Below are positions 11,101 to 19,885 of a DNA stretch of 64,000 bases, piece after piece. Within the stretch, counting starts at the first letter, position 1. Each line of letters begins with the position of its first letter. Where the stretch lies: positions 26,345,153 through 26,409,152 of the forward strand of contig OX291545.1 in NCBI GenBank assembly GCA_946406115.1. The letters run 5' to 3'. Under the pieces are notes generated by a model. The model worked only from the letters and a program-made list of their open reading frames with translations. It had not been told where the DNA came from and did no database searches. A program made the translations under genes and the position numbers. Origin of the DNA: Apoda limacodes (lineage: Eukaryota > Arthropoda > Insecta > Lepidoptera > Limacodidae).

Positions 11101-14100
11101 ATTTAATTACACTTAGAGTACACAGGCGCACTTATCGCATTATGCGATTTCTTCCAGTGAACCTTTTGATGTGTTAGGAAAATTAAGTGATAACCATTAA
11201 CCGGTAATGTCATTATAAAATAGTTAAATTTAAAAAACATAAAATATACATAAAATATTTTTATTGTAAATAAATAATAATAAAATACTTCTTAAATATA
11301 CATTACTAATTATACATACAATATTAATAGTTTTAATGGATTTGACTGACGTAAAATCGCGCGCCGCGGCGTACTTGTAATGCGATTCAAATTATAAACT
11401 TCGAGCCAAATATACTTGGTATTTTTAGAATTTTTTACTGAGTTTTTATCGTGATTGTTACGATAGATTATAACATCTGTTAATCCCTAAACAATCTTTC
11501 CTGATCTTAATATATATTTGTAACATTTGACAAATTTGTAACATTTGACAAATTTGTAACATTTGACAAATTTGTAACATTTGACAAATTTGTAACATTT
11601 GACAAATTTCTTTACAGGCTTCACCTTTGGACCATAGAGGAACAAATAATGAAGAAAATAAAGTTCGAAGGCATCCATATTTGCAGCAGTTAATTTATCC
11701 TTTACTAAACGAGGTAACGATTTTATTATAACACTATAATTAATTATTATTTTTATAAAATATGATTCATGCTCTATATATAACTAGATTATTTAGTTAA
11801 TAAGTTATATATGTTTTGTTTGGAGATATTTATCTAGTAATGTTTTTTTTAAAAGCTAAACAAATCTTGATGTTTAAGATTTTACTATATACTATATTTC
11901 TGACAATAGAATATAATTAACAAATATATTATTAAATAACTTAATAATATATTAAGAAATATATTATTAAGATATCCAAACATCATCTTTTTTGACTTCA
12001 TTGCAGTCACCAGAAGTTAGAATTTAGTAAAAACTCCTGCACCACGCTTTTTGAAATGGAGTATTGTGAAAATTAGGGTTAAGTGGGTTAGTTATTTCTG
12101 ACTAGCTGTATTCAATTTGTGAAAATGTTACCAACTTTTGAATTAAGCAGAGTCACACAGTATAACAAAGCTCAAATAACCAACCATTGGTGCAATTGCA
12201 GGGTTATTTGTATTTTTTTGTCTCTCCGTGCGTCTGTCAAGACCCTTTTTTCAGAAATATAGATACAGTTATTATCGATAGATATGATATATAATTATGA
12301 ACCTATGTCGATAGGACAAGCGTGGACACCACTGATACTGATGATTCTAACACGGACGAAGATTAAGGATTTTCTATATCTTTACCCCTCAGACCCTAAC
12401 TAACTAATTTCATATTATTTTTATAATTTCACTAAAAAGTCTTTGTTATCAAAATAAATCAAAATAATGTTCAGTGCCGGGTGTTATCCATTCACTTTTT
12501 CTGAAAAAAAAAAACTAAATTTTGAAAAAAAAAACTGTCGTCTGTTTTTTAATATGGGTTACATTAAAGATATTTATTACATCATTTGAGGTCCATACAT
12601 ATTCTACCATTTTTACTGGTGTGCAAAATTAATTTGTGAGGTACAATATATCTACTAATCTTACAAAAATTACAAAACAATGACATTATAAATACCCAAA
12701 GAAAATAAAAAAAAACATTAGATTGTATAAAAAATAATCTTACAAAATTAATTGAATTATAAATTTAAAAAAAAATGACAAAAAAAAATTAATGTTTGTG
12801 AAATTAAAAAATATAAATAATTATAAAAGATAATAACTAGGTAAGATATACCAAAAGTAGGAGCATTTAATGACGATTAAAATGAAGATAAAATTGATTT
12901 TCAGTTTAAGTAATGTTAATGTTTTGGCCATCGATCAATGAAATGAAACTAACTGGCGTCGTGTGTGGCACTATAAGTCGGCAGACTGGGATGGATTGCG
13001 TGAATTTTACGCATCGTACCCGTGGAGGCAGATCTGCTTTAACTCAGAAGATCCTGACGTCTGCGCAGCCGCAGTCACTGAGACAATCCTTGCTGGTATG
13101 GAATGCTATATTCCTAACCCGCGAGTAGCTGCCGGCGTCAAAAAACGACCGTGGTTTAATAGGTCTTGCAGAAAAGCTAAAATTCTTAAGCAAAATGCAT
13201 ATGAGGCTTGGACCACGGCTCGTTATAATAAGGATCCGAATATTTCTGAGTTAAAACGCAAATTAAATGCTGCCTCGAGGTTCAGTAAGAAAGCAACTGC
13301 CAGAGCAAAATTCCAATTCATCGGCAAAATAGGTGGGCGACTTGCGAGCTATCCTTCTGGGAGTCGTGCTTTCTGGTCGCTTGCCAAAGCTGCCGAAGGG
13401 AACTTCTGCCAGTCGTCGTTACCACCACTGCGAAAGACCGATGGTGACTTGGCCCATAGTGCTAAAGAGAAAGCCGATCTACTGGGCAGTCTCTTTGCCT
13501 CGAACTCGAATATGAACGATGAAGGCGCTGTACCACCTACTATACCGTGGTGCGGTAAGTCCATGCCGGAAATCTCCATAACGCAGCGGGAGGTCAGGCG
13601 GGCGTTGCTTTCTCTAGACGTTCATAAGTCGAGTGGGCCAGACGGTATACCAGCAGTGGTGCTTAAGCAGTGTGCTCCTGAGTTATGTCCTGTACTCACG
13701 CGCCTCTTCGCGCTTTCCTACCACACTAGGCAATTTCCGTCTACATGGAAGACTGCGAATGTGCACCCGGTGCCCAAAAAGGGCGATAGATCAGATCCAT
13801 CGAATTACAGGCCTATCGCTATTACCTCTCTCCTCTCTAAGGTGATGGAGCGTGTGATCAACACACAGCTTCTAAGATACCTAGAAGTACACGATCTGGT
13901 CAGTGACCGTCAATATGGCTTTCGCCACGGTCGCTCGACTGGTGACCTTCTAGTGTATCTCACACACCGATGGGCACTAGCCATTGAGAGTCAGGGGGAG
14001 GCATTGGCATGTAGCCTGGACATAGCGAAGGCGTTCGATCGGGTCTGGCACCGCGGTCTTCTATCGAAGTTGCCATCTTACGGAGTGCCCGAGGGTTTGT

Positions 14101-17100
14101 GCAAATGGGTGGCTAGCTTTTTGTCCGGCAGACGCATACGAACTGTAGTTGACGGTAGTTGCTCTGATAGCATGGACATTAATGCTGGTGTCCCGCAAGG
14201 CTCTGTGCTGTCTCCTACGCTGTTTCTACTGCATATCAATGACATGTTGGACATCAACAACATACATTGCTATGCAGATGACAGTACTGGAGACACTTTT
14301 TACACGGGTCGTGCAAACATCCCTCGTTCCCTTGTGGAGGAAAACCGCGGAGAACTTGTGTCTCAAATCGAGACCACACTGTCCCAGGTCTCTGACTGGG
14401 GACGGGTAAACTTGGTCCGATTCAACCCTACAAAGACACAAGTGTGCGCGTTCACCGCTAAGAAAACTCCATTCACTGTGGTCCCACAATTCCAGAACAC
14501 TCCCCTCTCCATCTCCAAGAGCATTGGGATCCTTGGTGTCGACATCTCCAGCGATGTTCAGTTCCGAGATCATTTACAAGATAAGGTAAAGCTGGCGTCC
14601 AAAAAACTTGGTGTACTCAACAGAGCGAAGCAGTACTTCACGTCGGGGCAAAGGTTGTTACTTTACAAGTCGCAAGTTCGGCCCCATATGGAGTACTGCT
14701 GCCATCTCTGGGCAGGTGCACCCGGATACCAGCTTGACCCTTTTGACTCGGTTCAACGACGGGCTGTGAGAATTGTCGACGATCCCAAACTCACTTGCGG
14801 TATCGAGCCCTTAAGTCTGAGGAGAGACTTTGCCTCACTGTGTGTGTTCTACCGCTTGTACAATGGGTTGTGTTCTGAGGAATTGTTCGAAATGATGCCC
14901 ACGGCTACTTTCTACCATCGCACCGCTCGCCATCGGTAGGGAATTCATTCTCACACTTTAGAACCTAAATGGTCGCGTACAGTGCGGTTTCAGAGAAACT
15001 TCCTCCCGCGAACGCTTAAGTTGTGGAATGAGCTCCCTGCCAAGGTTTTCTGCAAGGACTACAGTATGGAGTTCTTCAAGAAAGAAGTTATTAGATTTCT
15101 GAAGGGTCGGCAACGCGCAAGTGATACCCCTGGTGTTGCAAGCGTCCATAGGCTACGGTGACCGCTTACCATCAGGCGGGCCGTAAGCTTGTTTGCCACC
15201 TTAGTGGTATAAAAAAAAAAAAAAAAAAAAAAGAAAACAATGTTAATGTTTTGTGTAGTTTTAGCGAAAGCCCGCGCAAAAAATTTTGTTAAAATGGAAG
15301 TAGATAGATGGTTTTTTTTATTTTGTGAGTTTCTGTGGATCTCTTGCTTAGGTGTGTGTGTTTTTGTCAATTTTAATCGTAGATTATGAATACTACGCTA
15401 CAGGAAGCTGCTTAAGTTAGATTTAGGTAACCGTAAGTCGCGCGAAGTCTTCTAATCAGCCGATCTTCGATGCAACTATTTACAGACAATACTTGAAATC
15501 GACCGGGATCAGGCTGGCCTAGAGCTACATTAACCTAGGACGATCAATGTTGATATAACGTATCAACCTCACTGTTTTGCTAAATCAGTGTCTTAACGCA
15601 GTTCAGGTTCAAAAACGATTGCGTGGTGAACGTTAAGGGGTCCTAAGCGCATGCACCACAGTTAGGAAAAGAGTTGCTGAAGGAAACCAAGTACCACGGA
15701 GAGCCAAAACTGGTCCGAAATTGACGGTAACTTAGCGTCGAATGTAACTTCAGTTTTTTCGGGAGCATATAGAGACTAGACGTTGGAGAAATGGAGTAAT
15801 ATTCTCTTTATTGATGAGACCAGAGAATGCCTAAATGGAGTGATTCACACCAGAGAGTGTACCGCCGCCCTGGAGAACTTAATTCTCAGTGGTGCATTAA
15901 CGAAACCGTCGCTTACAGAGGAGGCTCTGTGTAGTTGTGGGGCGACATGTGCTTTACAACAACAAGTAGTTAGTTTTTATTGCACTGACTGCTTGTACAC
16001 GTGGCTGAACTGCTAAAAGCTACATCACTAAAGCGTTTGCAGACCACGTGGCAACTTACGCAGGATATTTAGGCGAGAATATGGTTATGATGCATGACAA
16101 TGCAACACCACACGCTGCTCACATCGGGACCCAGTATATGCGAGATGTTGATATTTGGACCACGGACGGGCCAGCTCGTAGTCCGGACTTAAATTATATC
16201 GAGTACTTATGGGATAAACTGGAACGCAGGGTTTGAGCCCAGGTACCTGCTCCAGCATCGATTTCAGGGATCGCCATAGAAGAAGTGTGAAACGCAATCC
16301 TGCAAGATTTCGTCATCAATGCTTAGAGGTCTACTTATAAATTCGAGGCTGCAAGCAGAAATCATGTTAAGGATAGAAGACAGTCAATACTAACCAGTAC
16401 TTTATTCCATACCTTTTCTTTGATTTACTTTTTTTTTAATTTTTTTCTTTTGATTGAAATGAAAATTATACCTTTCTTTAAAATCTAAATAAAACAATAC
16501 GTTTCAATTAATTCTAATTGTCATGAAATGATTTTTCTTTTGGTATTACATTGATCAATGTAAGTTTTGACAGAAATAAGTGTTAGTACCAAAGTAGCAA
16601 GCGGCAAGTTTTATTTGATCGCCAGCGTACATATTATTTATAGGAGAACTTTTTTAGTTTACTCTGACATTGAATTCGACTTACGTTTTCGTTAAAGCAA
16701 TGCACCAAAGCCTTCTTTGGTTTGCACGGATATCTCAGGGTGTAAATCCTAGTCGTTGTTGTATATTATAAGGGGATATATTTAGAACTTTGTTGTAGCT
16801 TTCGCGTAAGCACGGTGCAGGCAGCGTGGCGGCCATAGAAGAGCTGCGACGTGCATTTGAGCAGGCGGAGCGCAGCGCGCCGCATCTCACACGCGCCTTC
16901 GTGCAGCAGGTGCGTAAATTACTGCCTCTTACTGCGTCACAGCTCATTGTAGTAGAGGCGAATAAACTATTTTCGTTTAATAAATCATAATATTGTTTAG
17001 CGTGAGAGCGCTTAATGTATTAATATACTATGTATCTTACGTACTACTACTTAGCGTCGTACCTCGACGGAGATAGGATAAGGTTGCAACGGGCATCTAT

Positions 17101-17458
17101 TTAAAGCGCGACATAGCTAGTCACAGTGCTAATAATTTTTTTTAACCTGTATTTACCTGCACATATCTTGTGATGACTGCGGGCATTGTTTATTATTTTT
17201 ATAAAATAAAATTTTGTTATGGTACTAGACCCCACTTTCTCGGCTGAATGTAATTTGCACTACCCGCAAATGTCTGTGAAAGTGTGTGAAAGTTGTGATT
17301 TCATAGAAACATTTGATATGTTAATAAGACTTCATCTAAGTAAATAATTGTAATAATTCAAATGTTTGTGTGACTAGGTGGTGCAGAGGGTAGCAACACA
17401 GTCGCACCAGCCCACCACGCCGTCGCACCATAACCCGCAGCAGTGGATGAGGTATTAA
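4844..17458 (+). CDS. GckIII: germinal-centre kinase III (MST3/STK24-STK25-STK26 type) serine/threonine kinase, 3' eight exons
   Basis: Exons 4844-5136, 5608-5753, 8194-8327, 9162-9295, 9920-10066, 11618-11713, 16799-16909 and 17378-17458 join with matching phases into 379 residues plus TAA. The protein enters just after DF of the DFG motif (VAGQL), then shows the activation loop [39 protein letters not shown] and the RPTAKELL end of the kinase domain. A linker with PWIMTVRGG follows, then the C-terminal helical region (LIYPLLNE ... [12 protein letters not shown]). Family knowledge: GCKIII kinases phosphorylate proteins in the cytoplasm and at the Golgi, work with MO25, and bind CCM3/PDCD10 through that C-terminal region (STRIPAK and CCM complexes). 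The N-terminal exons, including the catalytic HRD, are outside the window. The insect linker here is longer than in human STK24. Family assignment is firm; the symbol follows the Drosophila name. Confidence 0.95.
5137..5607 (+). other. kinase intron with a LINE 3'-end fragment
   Basis: Intron with GTACGT donor and TTTCAG acceptor. Apart from the LINE tail at 5218-5353, no feature is seen. Confidence 0.8.
5218..5353 (+). mobile_element. 3' end of a CR1/L2-like LINE
   Basis: Contains 'TTTCTTGCCGGTTCTTCTCA', 'GAACCGATGGGGTAGTGACA', 'TTCATAAGTGCT' and 'GCCTAAACTGAATAAA', and ends in a short TTGAATTTGAA tail. I recognise this as the common lepidopteran LINE 3' end that finishes in a TTTGACT- or TTGAAT-like microsatellite. 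It is 5' truncated and has no coding sequence. The clade is from memory and tentative. Confidence 0.6.
5608..5753 (+). CDS. GckIII: kinase exon B: end of kinase domain
   Basis: The acceptor is TAATTTCAG|AG and the donor GATTC|GTAAGT; phase 0 in, phase 2 out. It encodes [20 protein letters not shown], then [15 protein letters not shown] and an acidic-serine tract [13 protein letters not shown]. This matches the conserved end of GCKIII kinase domains (KTSYLTELIDRYKRWK in human STK24) and the acidic segment behind it. Confidence 0.95.
5754..6784. other. kinase intron, no feature seen
   Basis: Intronic AT-rich sequence. An open frame of 83 codons at 6425-6676 is hydrophobic with no recognisable domain and lies in an intron, so it is not called. 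Confidence 0.6.
6785..6899 (+). mobile_element. 3' fragment of the Helitron-like family
   Basis: It has 'AACGTCAAGTGTAAGTCGGT', 'ATAACCGAATTTAG' and the end CCGCGGGTAAAAGCTAG. The 5' half is missing. Confidence 0.6.
7105..7517 (+). mobile_element. 5'-truncated young LINE copy (same family as 12927-15238)
   Basis: From GTCTGAGGAGAGACTTTGCC to poly(A) the sequence differs from the larger copy (14814-15227) at only a few positions that I could spot by eye. It still encodes the C-terminal part of the reverse transcriptase ORF: frame 7134-7451 ends SVHRLR before TGA. Where the large copy has a TAG stop this copy reads CAG (Gln). It ends GCCACCTTAGTGGTAT plus 17 A. No convincing target duplication was found. 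It lies inside a kinase intron in the gene's orientation. Confidence 0.9.
7518..8193. other. kinase intron with a 5S-like repeat
   Basis: Holds the 5S-related block at 7831-7888. A GC-richer stretch at 7975-8115 ('GGAGGCCTTATGGCCGGC', 'GTCCGCCAACGCGTTTTAGG') looks like a repeat remnant but was not identified. Confidence 0.5.
7831..7888 (+). repeat. 5S-rRNA-related repeat fragment
   Basis: CGAAGTTAAACAACGTTGGG, CTTGGTCACTGTCTGATTGG and GTTACCGCC follow the order of the second half of eukaryotic 5S rRNA (GAAGTTAAGCAAC..GGGC, GGTTAGTACTTGGATGGGTG, ACCGC). The first half of 5S is not recognisable, so this is not a functional gene. A second copy is at 24805-24862. It is probably a dispersed repeat with a 5S-derived segment. 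Confidence 0.65.
8194..8327 (+). CDS. GckIII: kinase exon C: linker with PWIMTVRGG
   Basis: The acceptor is TTATTATAG|AG and the donor GAAGACG|GTCAGT; phase 2 in, phase 1 out. It encodes [20 protein letters not shown], then [20 protein letters not shown] and LDED. The PWIMTV block corresponds to the DWIFTI motif after the acidic tract in vertebrate GCKIII kinases. The exon is much more GC-rich than the flanking introns. Confidence 0.9.
8328..9161. other. kinase intron with a (TTAA)n microsatellite
   Basis: A TTAA tetranucleotide run lies at about 8438-8462. Open frames at 8508-8717 (-) and 8734-8988 (+) have no recognisable domain and are not called. Confidence 0.6.
8438..8462. repeat. (TTAA)n microsatellite
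   Basis: About six TTAA units, 110 bp after the GTCAGT donor of kinase exon C. Confidence 0.85.
9162..9295 (+). CDS. GckIII: kinase exon D: linker
   Basis: The acceptor is GTTTTTCAG|TG and the donor CAGACG|GTAAGT; phase 1 in, phase 0 out. It encodes [20 protein letters not shown], then [20 protein letters not shown] and DKQT: proline-, threonine- and asparagine-rich, probably disordered. Confidence 0.9.
9296..9919. other. kinase intron, no feature seen
   Basis: Unremarkable intron between a GTAAGT donor and a GTTTCCAG acceptor. Confidence 0.6.
9920..10066 (+). CDS. GckIII: kinase exon E: charged linker
   Basis: The acceptor is TGTTTCCAG|AC and the donor AAAACA|GTAAGT; phase 0 in and out, 49 codons. 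It encodes [20 protein letters not shown], then [20 protein letters not shown] and DTVVYNNKT. The middle alternates Arg/Lys with Asp/Glu and is probably a disordered or single-helix linker. A symmetric phase 0-0 exon could be skipped without shifting the frame. Confidence 0.9.
10446..10507 (-). mobile_element. 3' end of the LINE family, heavily truncated
   Basis: A T-run is followed by AATACCACTAAGGTGACAAA, then CAAGCTTACGGTCCGCCTGA: the reverse complement of the family 3' end (TCAGGCGGACCGTAAGCTTG, GCCACCTTAGTGGTAT, poly A). Confidence 0.8.
10693..11006 (+). mobile_element. Helitron-like non-autonomous element
   Basis: Starts TCCTACTAATATTATAAATG and continues with 'ATCACGCCGCAACGG', 'GAGATAGTTGAAGAG', 'TGTTCCCGTGGG' and 'ATAACCGGATTACACCCGAA'. 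It ends in a degenerate AAAAGCTGG. It is the same subfamily as 29170-29487. Confidence 0.65.
11517..11606. repeat. 18-bp minisatellite, five perfect units, next to a splice acceptor
   Basis: Unit TTTGTAACATTTGACAAA is repeated five times without a mismatch. Each unit has short inverted ends (TTTGT/ACAAA). It ends 11 bp before the kinase exon F acceptor (TTTCTTTACAG). Each unit carries a TAAC that could serve as a branch point; the last such A (11595) is 22 nt from the AG. Confidence 0.9.
11618..11713 (+). CDS. GckIII: kinase exon F: start of C-terminal helical region
   Basis: The acceptor is TTCTTTACAG|GC and the donor AACGAG|GTAACG; phase 0 in and out, 32 codons. It encodes [20 protein letters not shown], then [12 protein letters not shown]. 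The last part matches the CLSTIISPLFAELKEK helix of human STK24, the first helix of the C-terminal region that pairs with CCM3/PDCD10. Confidence 0.92.
11714..12926. other. kinase intron, very AT-rich, no feature seen
   Basis: Strongly AT-rich sequence with poly(A) and poly(T) runs. No exon or element is recognisable. It ends in the 15-bp target duplication (12912-12926) of the LINE that follows. Confidence 0.6.
12912..12926. repeat. left target-site duplication of the LINE
   Basis: AATGTTAATGTTTTG occurs here and again, identical, at 15239-15253 after the poly(A) tail. Confidence 0.95.
12927..15238 (+). mobile_element. 5'-truncated non-LTR retrotransposon (Jockey/CR1-group LINE) with perfect target duplication
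   Basis: The 2.3-kb insertion carries the C-terminal two thirds of a reverse transcriptase ORF, a short 3' part ending GCCACCTTAGTGGTAT, and poly(A). It is flanked by a perfect 15-bp target duplication (12912-12926 and 15239-15253), as expected from target-primed reverse transcription. The endonuclease domain is missing, so this is a dead-on-arrival truncated copy. It lies in the kinase intron 11714-16798 in sense orientation. Six related 3' fragments occur in this window: 7105, 10446 (-), 39133 (-), 50671, 51557 (older) and 63774. Clade assignment is tentative. Confidence 0.95.
12963..14939 (+). pseudogene. LINE reverse transcriptase ORF, truncated at both ends
   Basis: 658 codons from the first in-frame ATG, but the frame is open from the element's 5' edge, so this ATG is not the native start. 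Reverse transcriptase motifs are in order: [34 protein letters not shown], then [12 protein letters not shown] near residue 352, [13 protein letters not shown] near 410 and the catalytic YADD near 437. The upstream endonuclease domain is absent. A TAG at 14937-14939 cuts the ORF about 75 codons early; the sibling copies at 7105 and 50671 read CAG there and stay open to SVHRLR. The product would be a cytoplasmic/nuclear RT for element copying, but this copy is defective. Confidence 0.92.
15239..15253. repeat. right target-site duplication of the LINE
   Basis: AATGTTAATGTTTTG, identical to 12912-12926. Confidence 0.95.
15395..16400 (+). pseudogene. Tc1-like (Tc1/mariner superfamily) transposase relic
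   Basis: Fragments in shifting frames follow the order of a Tc1 transposase. Near 15795 is '[10 protein letters not shown]' (the SDESRF-type region with the second catalytic Asp); near 15915 a GG-VWG-like block appears in broken frames; then 16048-16236 encodes [18 protein letters not shown] and [20 protein letters not shown], which match QHDNARPHTA and SPDLNPIEHLWDELERRV of the family. Multiple frameshifts and stops make it non-functional. The terminal inverted repeats were not located, so the limits are approximate. It lies in a kinase intron in sense orientation. Confidence 0.85.
16401..16798. other. remainder of kinase intron
   Basis: T-rich stretch, possibly including the 3' end of the Tc1-like element. 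Nothing else is seen before the TTGTTGTAG acceptor. Confidence 0.5.
16799..16909 (+). CDS. GckIII: kinase exon G: C-terminal helices
   Basis: The acceptor is TTTGTTGTAG|CT and the donor CAGCAG|GTGCGT; phase 0 in and out, 37 codons. It encodes [20 protein letters not shown], then [17 protein letters not shown]. This aligns with GGNLGSIEELRGAIYLAEEA and VAQLVQRL of human STK24. The exon is GC-rich against AT-rich introns. Confidence 0.93.
16910..17377. other. last kinase intron, no feature seen
   Basis: Intron with GTGCGT donor and GTGTGACTAG acceptor. No repeat was identified. Confidence 0.7.
17378..17458 (+). CDS. GckIII: kinase exon H: C-terminus and stop
   Basis: The acceptor is TGTGACTAG|GT; phase 0 in. 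It encodes [20 protein letters not shown], then QQWMRY and TAA. The VVQRV start completes the last conserved helix (QLVQRLQ in human). The tail is His/Gln/Pro-rich and not conserved with vertebrates. Confidence 0.92.
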   Translation: MVQRVATQSHQPTTPSHHNPQQWMRY

Positions 17459-19724
17459 TATTGATTATTTAAATACATTTCATTTACTTTTTCGATTTTT
17501 ACGTATGTAATGTAATTTGTAATTTTCTTTTTTTGAATATGACATGTGGGATTGTGTGCCTTATTTTTAAATTTTATTAAAATAGAAGTTGTCCGATTTC
17601 TACTTATTAGTATTTTTAAGAGGGCGCTATAGGCCAGAAAGCTAAGTTCTGTAATTCTAACGTGGTGTATTTAAATGCACTATAAATCATTAGGTCATAT
17701 ACATTACTATGAGATATATATGTTATATACTTCTTAAGTAATTTATACCGTAATGACGCCTTGAAACTTTTAATTTTTTGTATGGAATTTAACGTTATTA
17801 CCGTTTTGTAGTCACATTTATTGACTTGCACAAGTGTTGAAACAATGGTCACTTCCAGATTTTTTATTGCATTAAATATAATGAATGAAAATCATTCAGT
17901 AAGGTAATGCACTAGACAAAAGCAAGTTTTATTACATATATTTTTTTCAATCCTTTAGATGCAATGCAAAAGTTTAGCCACAAAATTTGCACAAAAACGG
18001 CGTATTTTCGCGCTCTAGCATATACCGCAGCCTTAAATGTATAACAATTATAAGTTTAAAAAATAAAACCCGTCTACACAATAACATACACGTGTCTACT
18101 AGTACAACGTGTTTATTTATAATTTAATTATTTCAAGTTGCAAAATTAACTTAATCAAGTAAATGCAAACAAAGCAGCGAACAACAGCTAGTAATATGTA
18201 TTTAGTTTAGAAATGAGCTAATTAAGCCCTTTAATTTAATAGCCCACACGGCACAATTCAAGTAAATTATGTTTTTAATCAGGACTAGAGGGCGCCATAT
18301 TGAACTTAGTGTGACGTCACATAGCCTGTTACCAGTGCCATCATCCAATATCAACTACGCTAACGATACCTTATTATAGCAGGAAGTTCAAAATATATGA
18401 GGGTACACATTTACCTCATAAAAACAAATACCCTCCTCCTTTTGGCTTCGCCATAGTTGGGTAAAATAACAAAAATTTATTAAAATAATTATACCCTGTT
18501 ACTGTTTTGAATTTGTTTAATTTAATTAATTGTAGTTAGTTAGGAGGGTTGAGATACTTATTTTATTTTTTTTGACACCAGGGACCTATAATTTGGGAAT
18601 GTACTATTCAAGATAAGGGTCCCTTCACTGCGCTCTCACTTCGGTTCCGTGCGGCTACACTCAACACACAACCTCGCTTCGCGCAGTCGGCACTACCTGT
18701 TCTTTTGTACGGAAGACGATGTTAAATAACCTCACTTATGTGTTTTATCTCTTGTTATTTAAACTACAATTTCTTTGTCAAAATACCATTCGATCAAGCT
18801 TTAAAGTTTTCCTCATATATATCTTCGTTGAATTGAAATCATAATAGATCTTTCAGTTATCTATTGTATTGATTTTTAAATTCTACCTTCTACAAGATTT
18901 TGGTCATTATAATATAGCCCAAGACATGTTAATAGGTATAATTTTCACAAACAACTTAGTTGGTTACAGCATTTATTATAAAAATATATTTTTATCCACA
19001 CACCCAAGTATTTGTCGATTGTATTACATGATAAAAATATGTGACCGATAAAAACCTAAGCTTGTTAACATGAGGATTTATTAAATATCAGAAATAAATT
19101 ATTGTACGGCCCGGTTTTACCATTTCCATATAGATACCCGGAAGATAATTATAATTTGAGCAGACGAGTTTTTCTATGGGTTTACCTGGCAGATAAATGT
19201 GACTTGACTTAGAAAGGAGATATGAAATTTGTCTTAAGATTTATAAGAATAACGCAAGTGGACACGTGTAGCCGCATAAGAGTCACAAAGATGCAATGCC
19301 ATAGTGTAATAAATAAATATATAACGTAATCAATACATAAGACGGTTATTTCTTATTATTTTATGTGTGTACTGTAAATATCACCTTTTAGTACCCGTTA
19401 CGATATAAACTGTGTTTTTTAAACATTTCGTTGAATACAGGATGTAGTGTGGACTATTTGAAGAATATAATATTGTTTACTTGTTCTGTATTTAACGGAA
19501 TAACGTTTTAGTTTTGTTTCGAGTCATTGTTCGTATTAGTATAATTTCCCTCGCGTCTGTTTGTCTGTATGTATGCATGCGTTTGGTTTCGCGACGGTAT
19601 CGGGACGGTATTGGTAATATTTATATTGAAGAATTTGATCACTACACTTTGCCAATATTTTGCCATATTTTTTGTTATCTTTCGAAATTTTACTAACAGC
19701 AAAATAACATTCGTTAGGTACTTA
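17459..19724. other. kinase 3' UTR and downstream flank
   Basis: The 3' UTR must begin at 17459. Possible AATAAA-type poly(A) signals occur at several places, such as near 18061 and 19093, and none can be chosen by eye. No coding sequence is recognised. A block near 18615-18700 ('GCGCTCTCACTTCGGTTCCG') is GC-richer but unidentified. Confidence 0.5.
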
Positions 19725-19885
19725 AGGGCCTAAGCAGACACGATACTTTTAGCATAGGTGATAGACGATTTTGCGACCGCGTCGATGTTGCATCGCGTTT
19801 TGGCGACTTGCTGCATTTGTAGGTGGTGTCAAAATCGCTCAGTCGCCGTTGTCGATGCGAAAAGCATCGTGTGTGCTGAGACCCT
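19725..19885. mobile_element. MITE with about 30-bp terminal inverted repeats
   Basis: The left end AGGGCCTAAGCAGACACGAT then ACTTTTAGCAT mirrors the right end, which reads in reverse complement AGGGTCTCAGCACACACGAT then GCTTTTCGCAT. It is 161 bp long with no coding capacity, a typical miniature inverted-repeat element. Its superfamily is not determined. Confidence 0.7.

Larger units (their letters stand above)
10067..11617. other. kinase intron with repeats
   Basis: Contains a LINE 3' tail (10446-10507, -), a Helitron-like copy (10693-11006, +), AT-rich filler and the 18-bp minisatellite at 11517-11606 directly before the acceptor. Confidence 0.8.

Noticed and set aside
14226..14573. 115-codon minus-strand frame
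   Set aside because: Antisense shadow of the LINE reverse transcriptase.
15958..16297. Tc1-like frame as an active transposase gene
   Set aside because: Frameshifts and stops break the protein between the catalytic regions; it is a relic.
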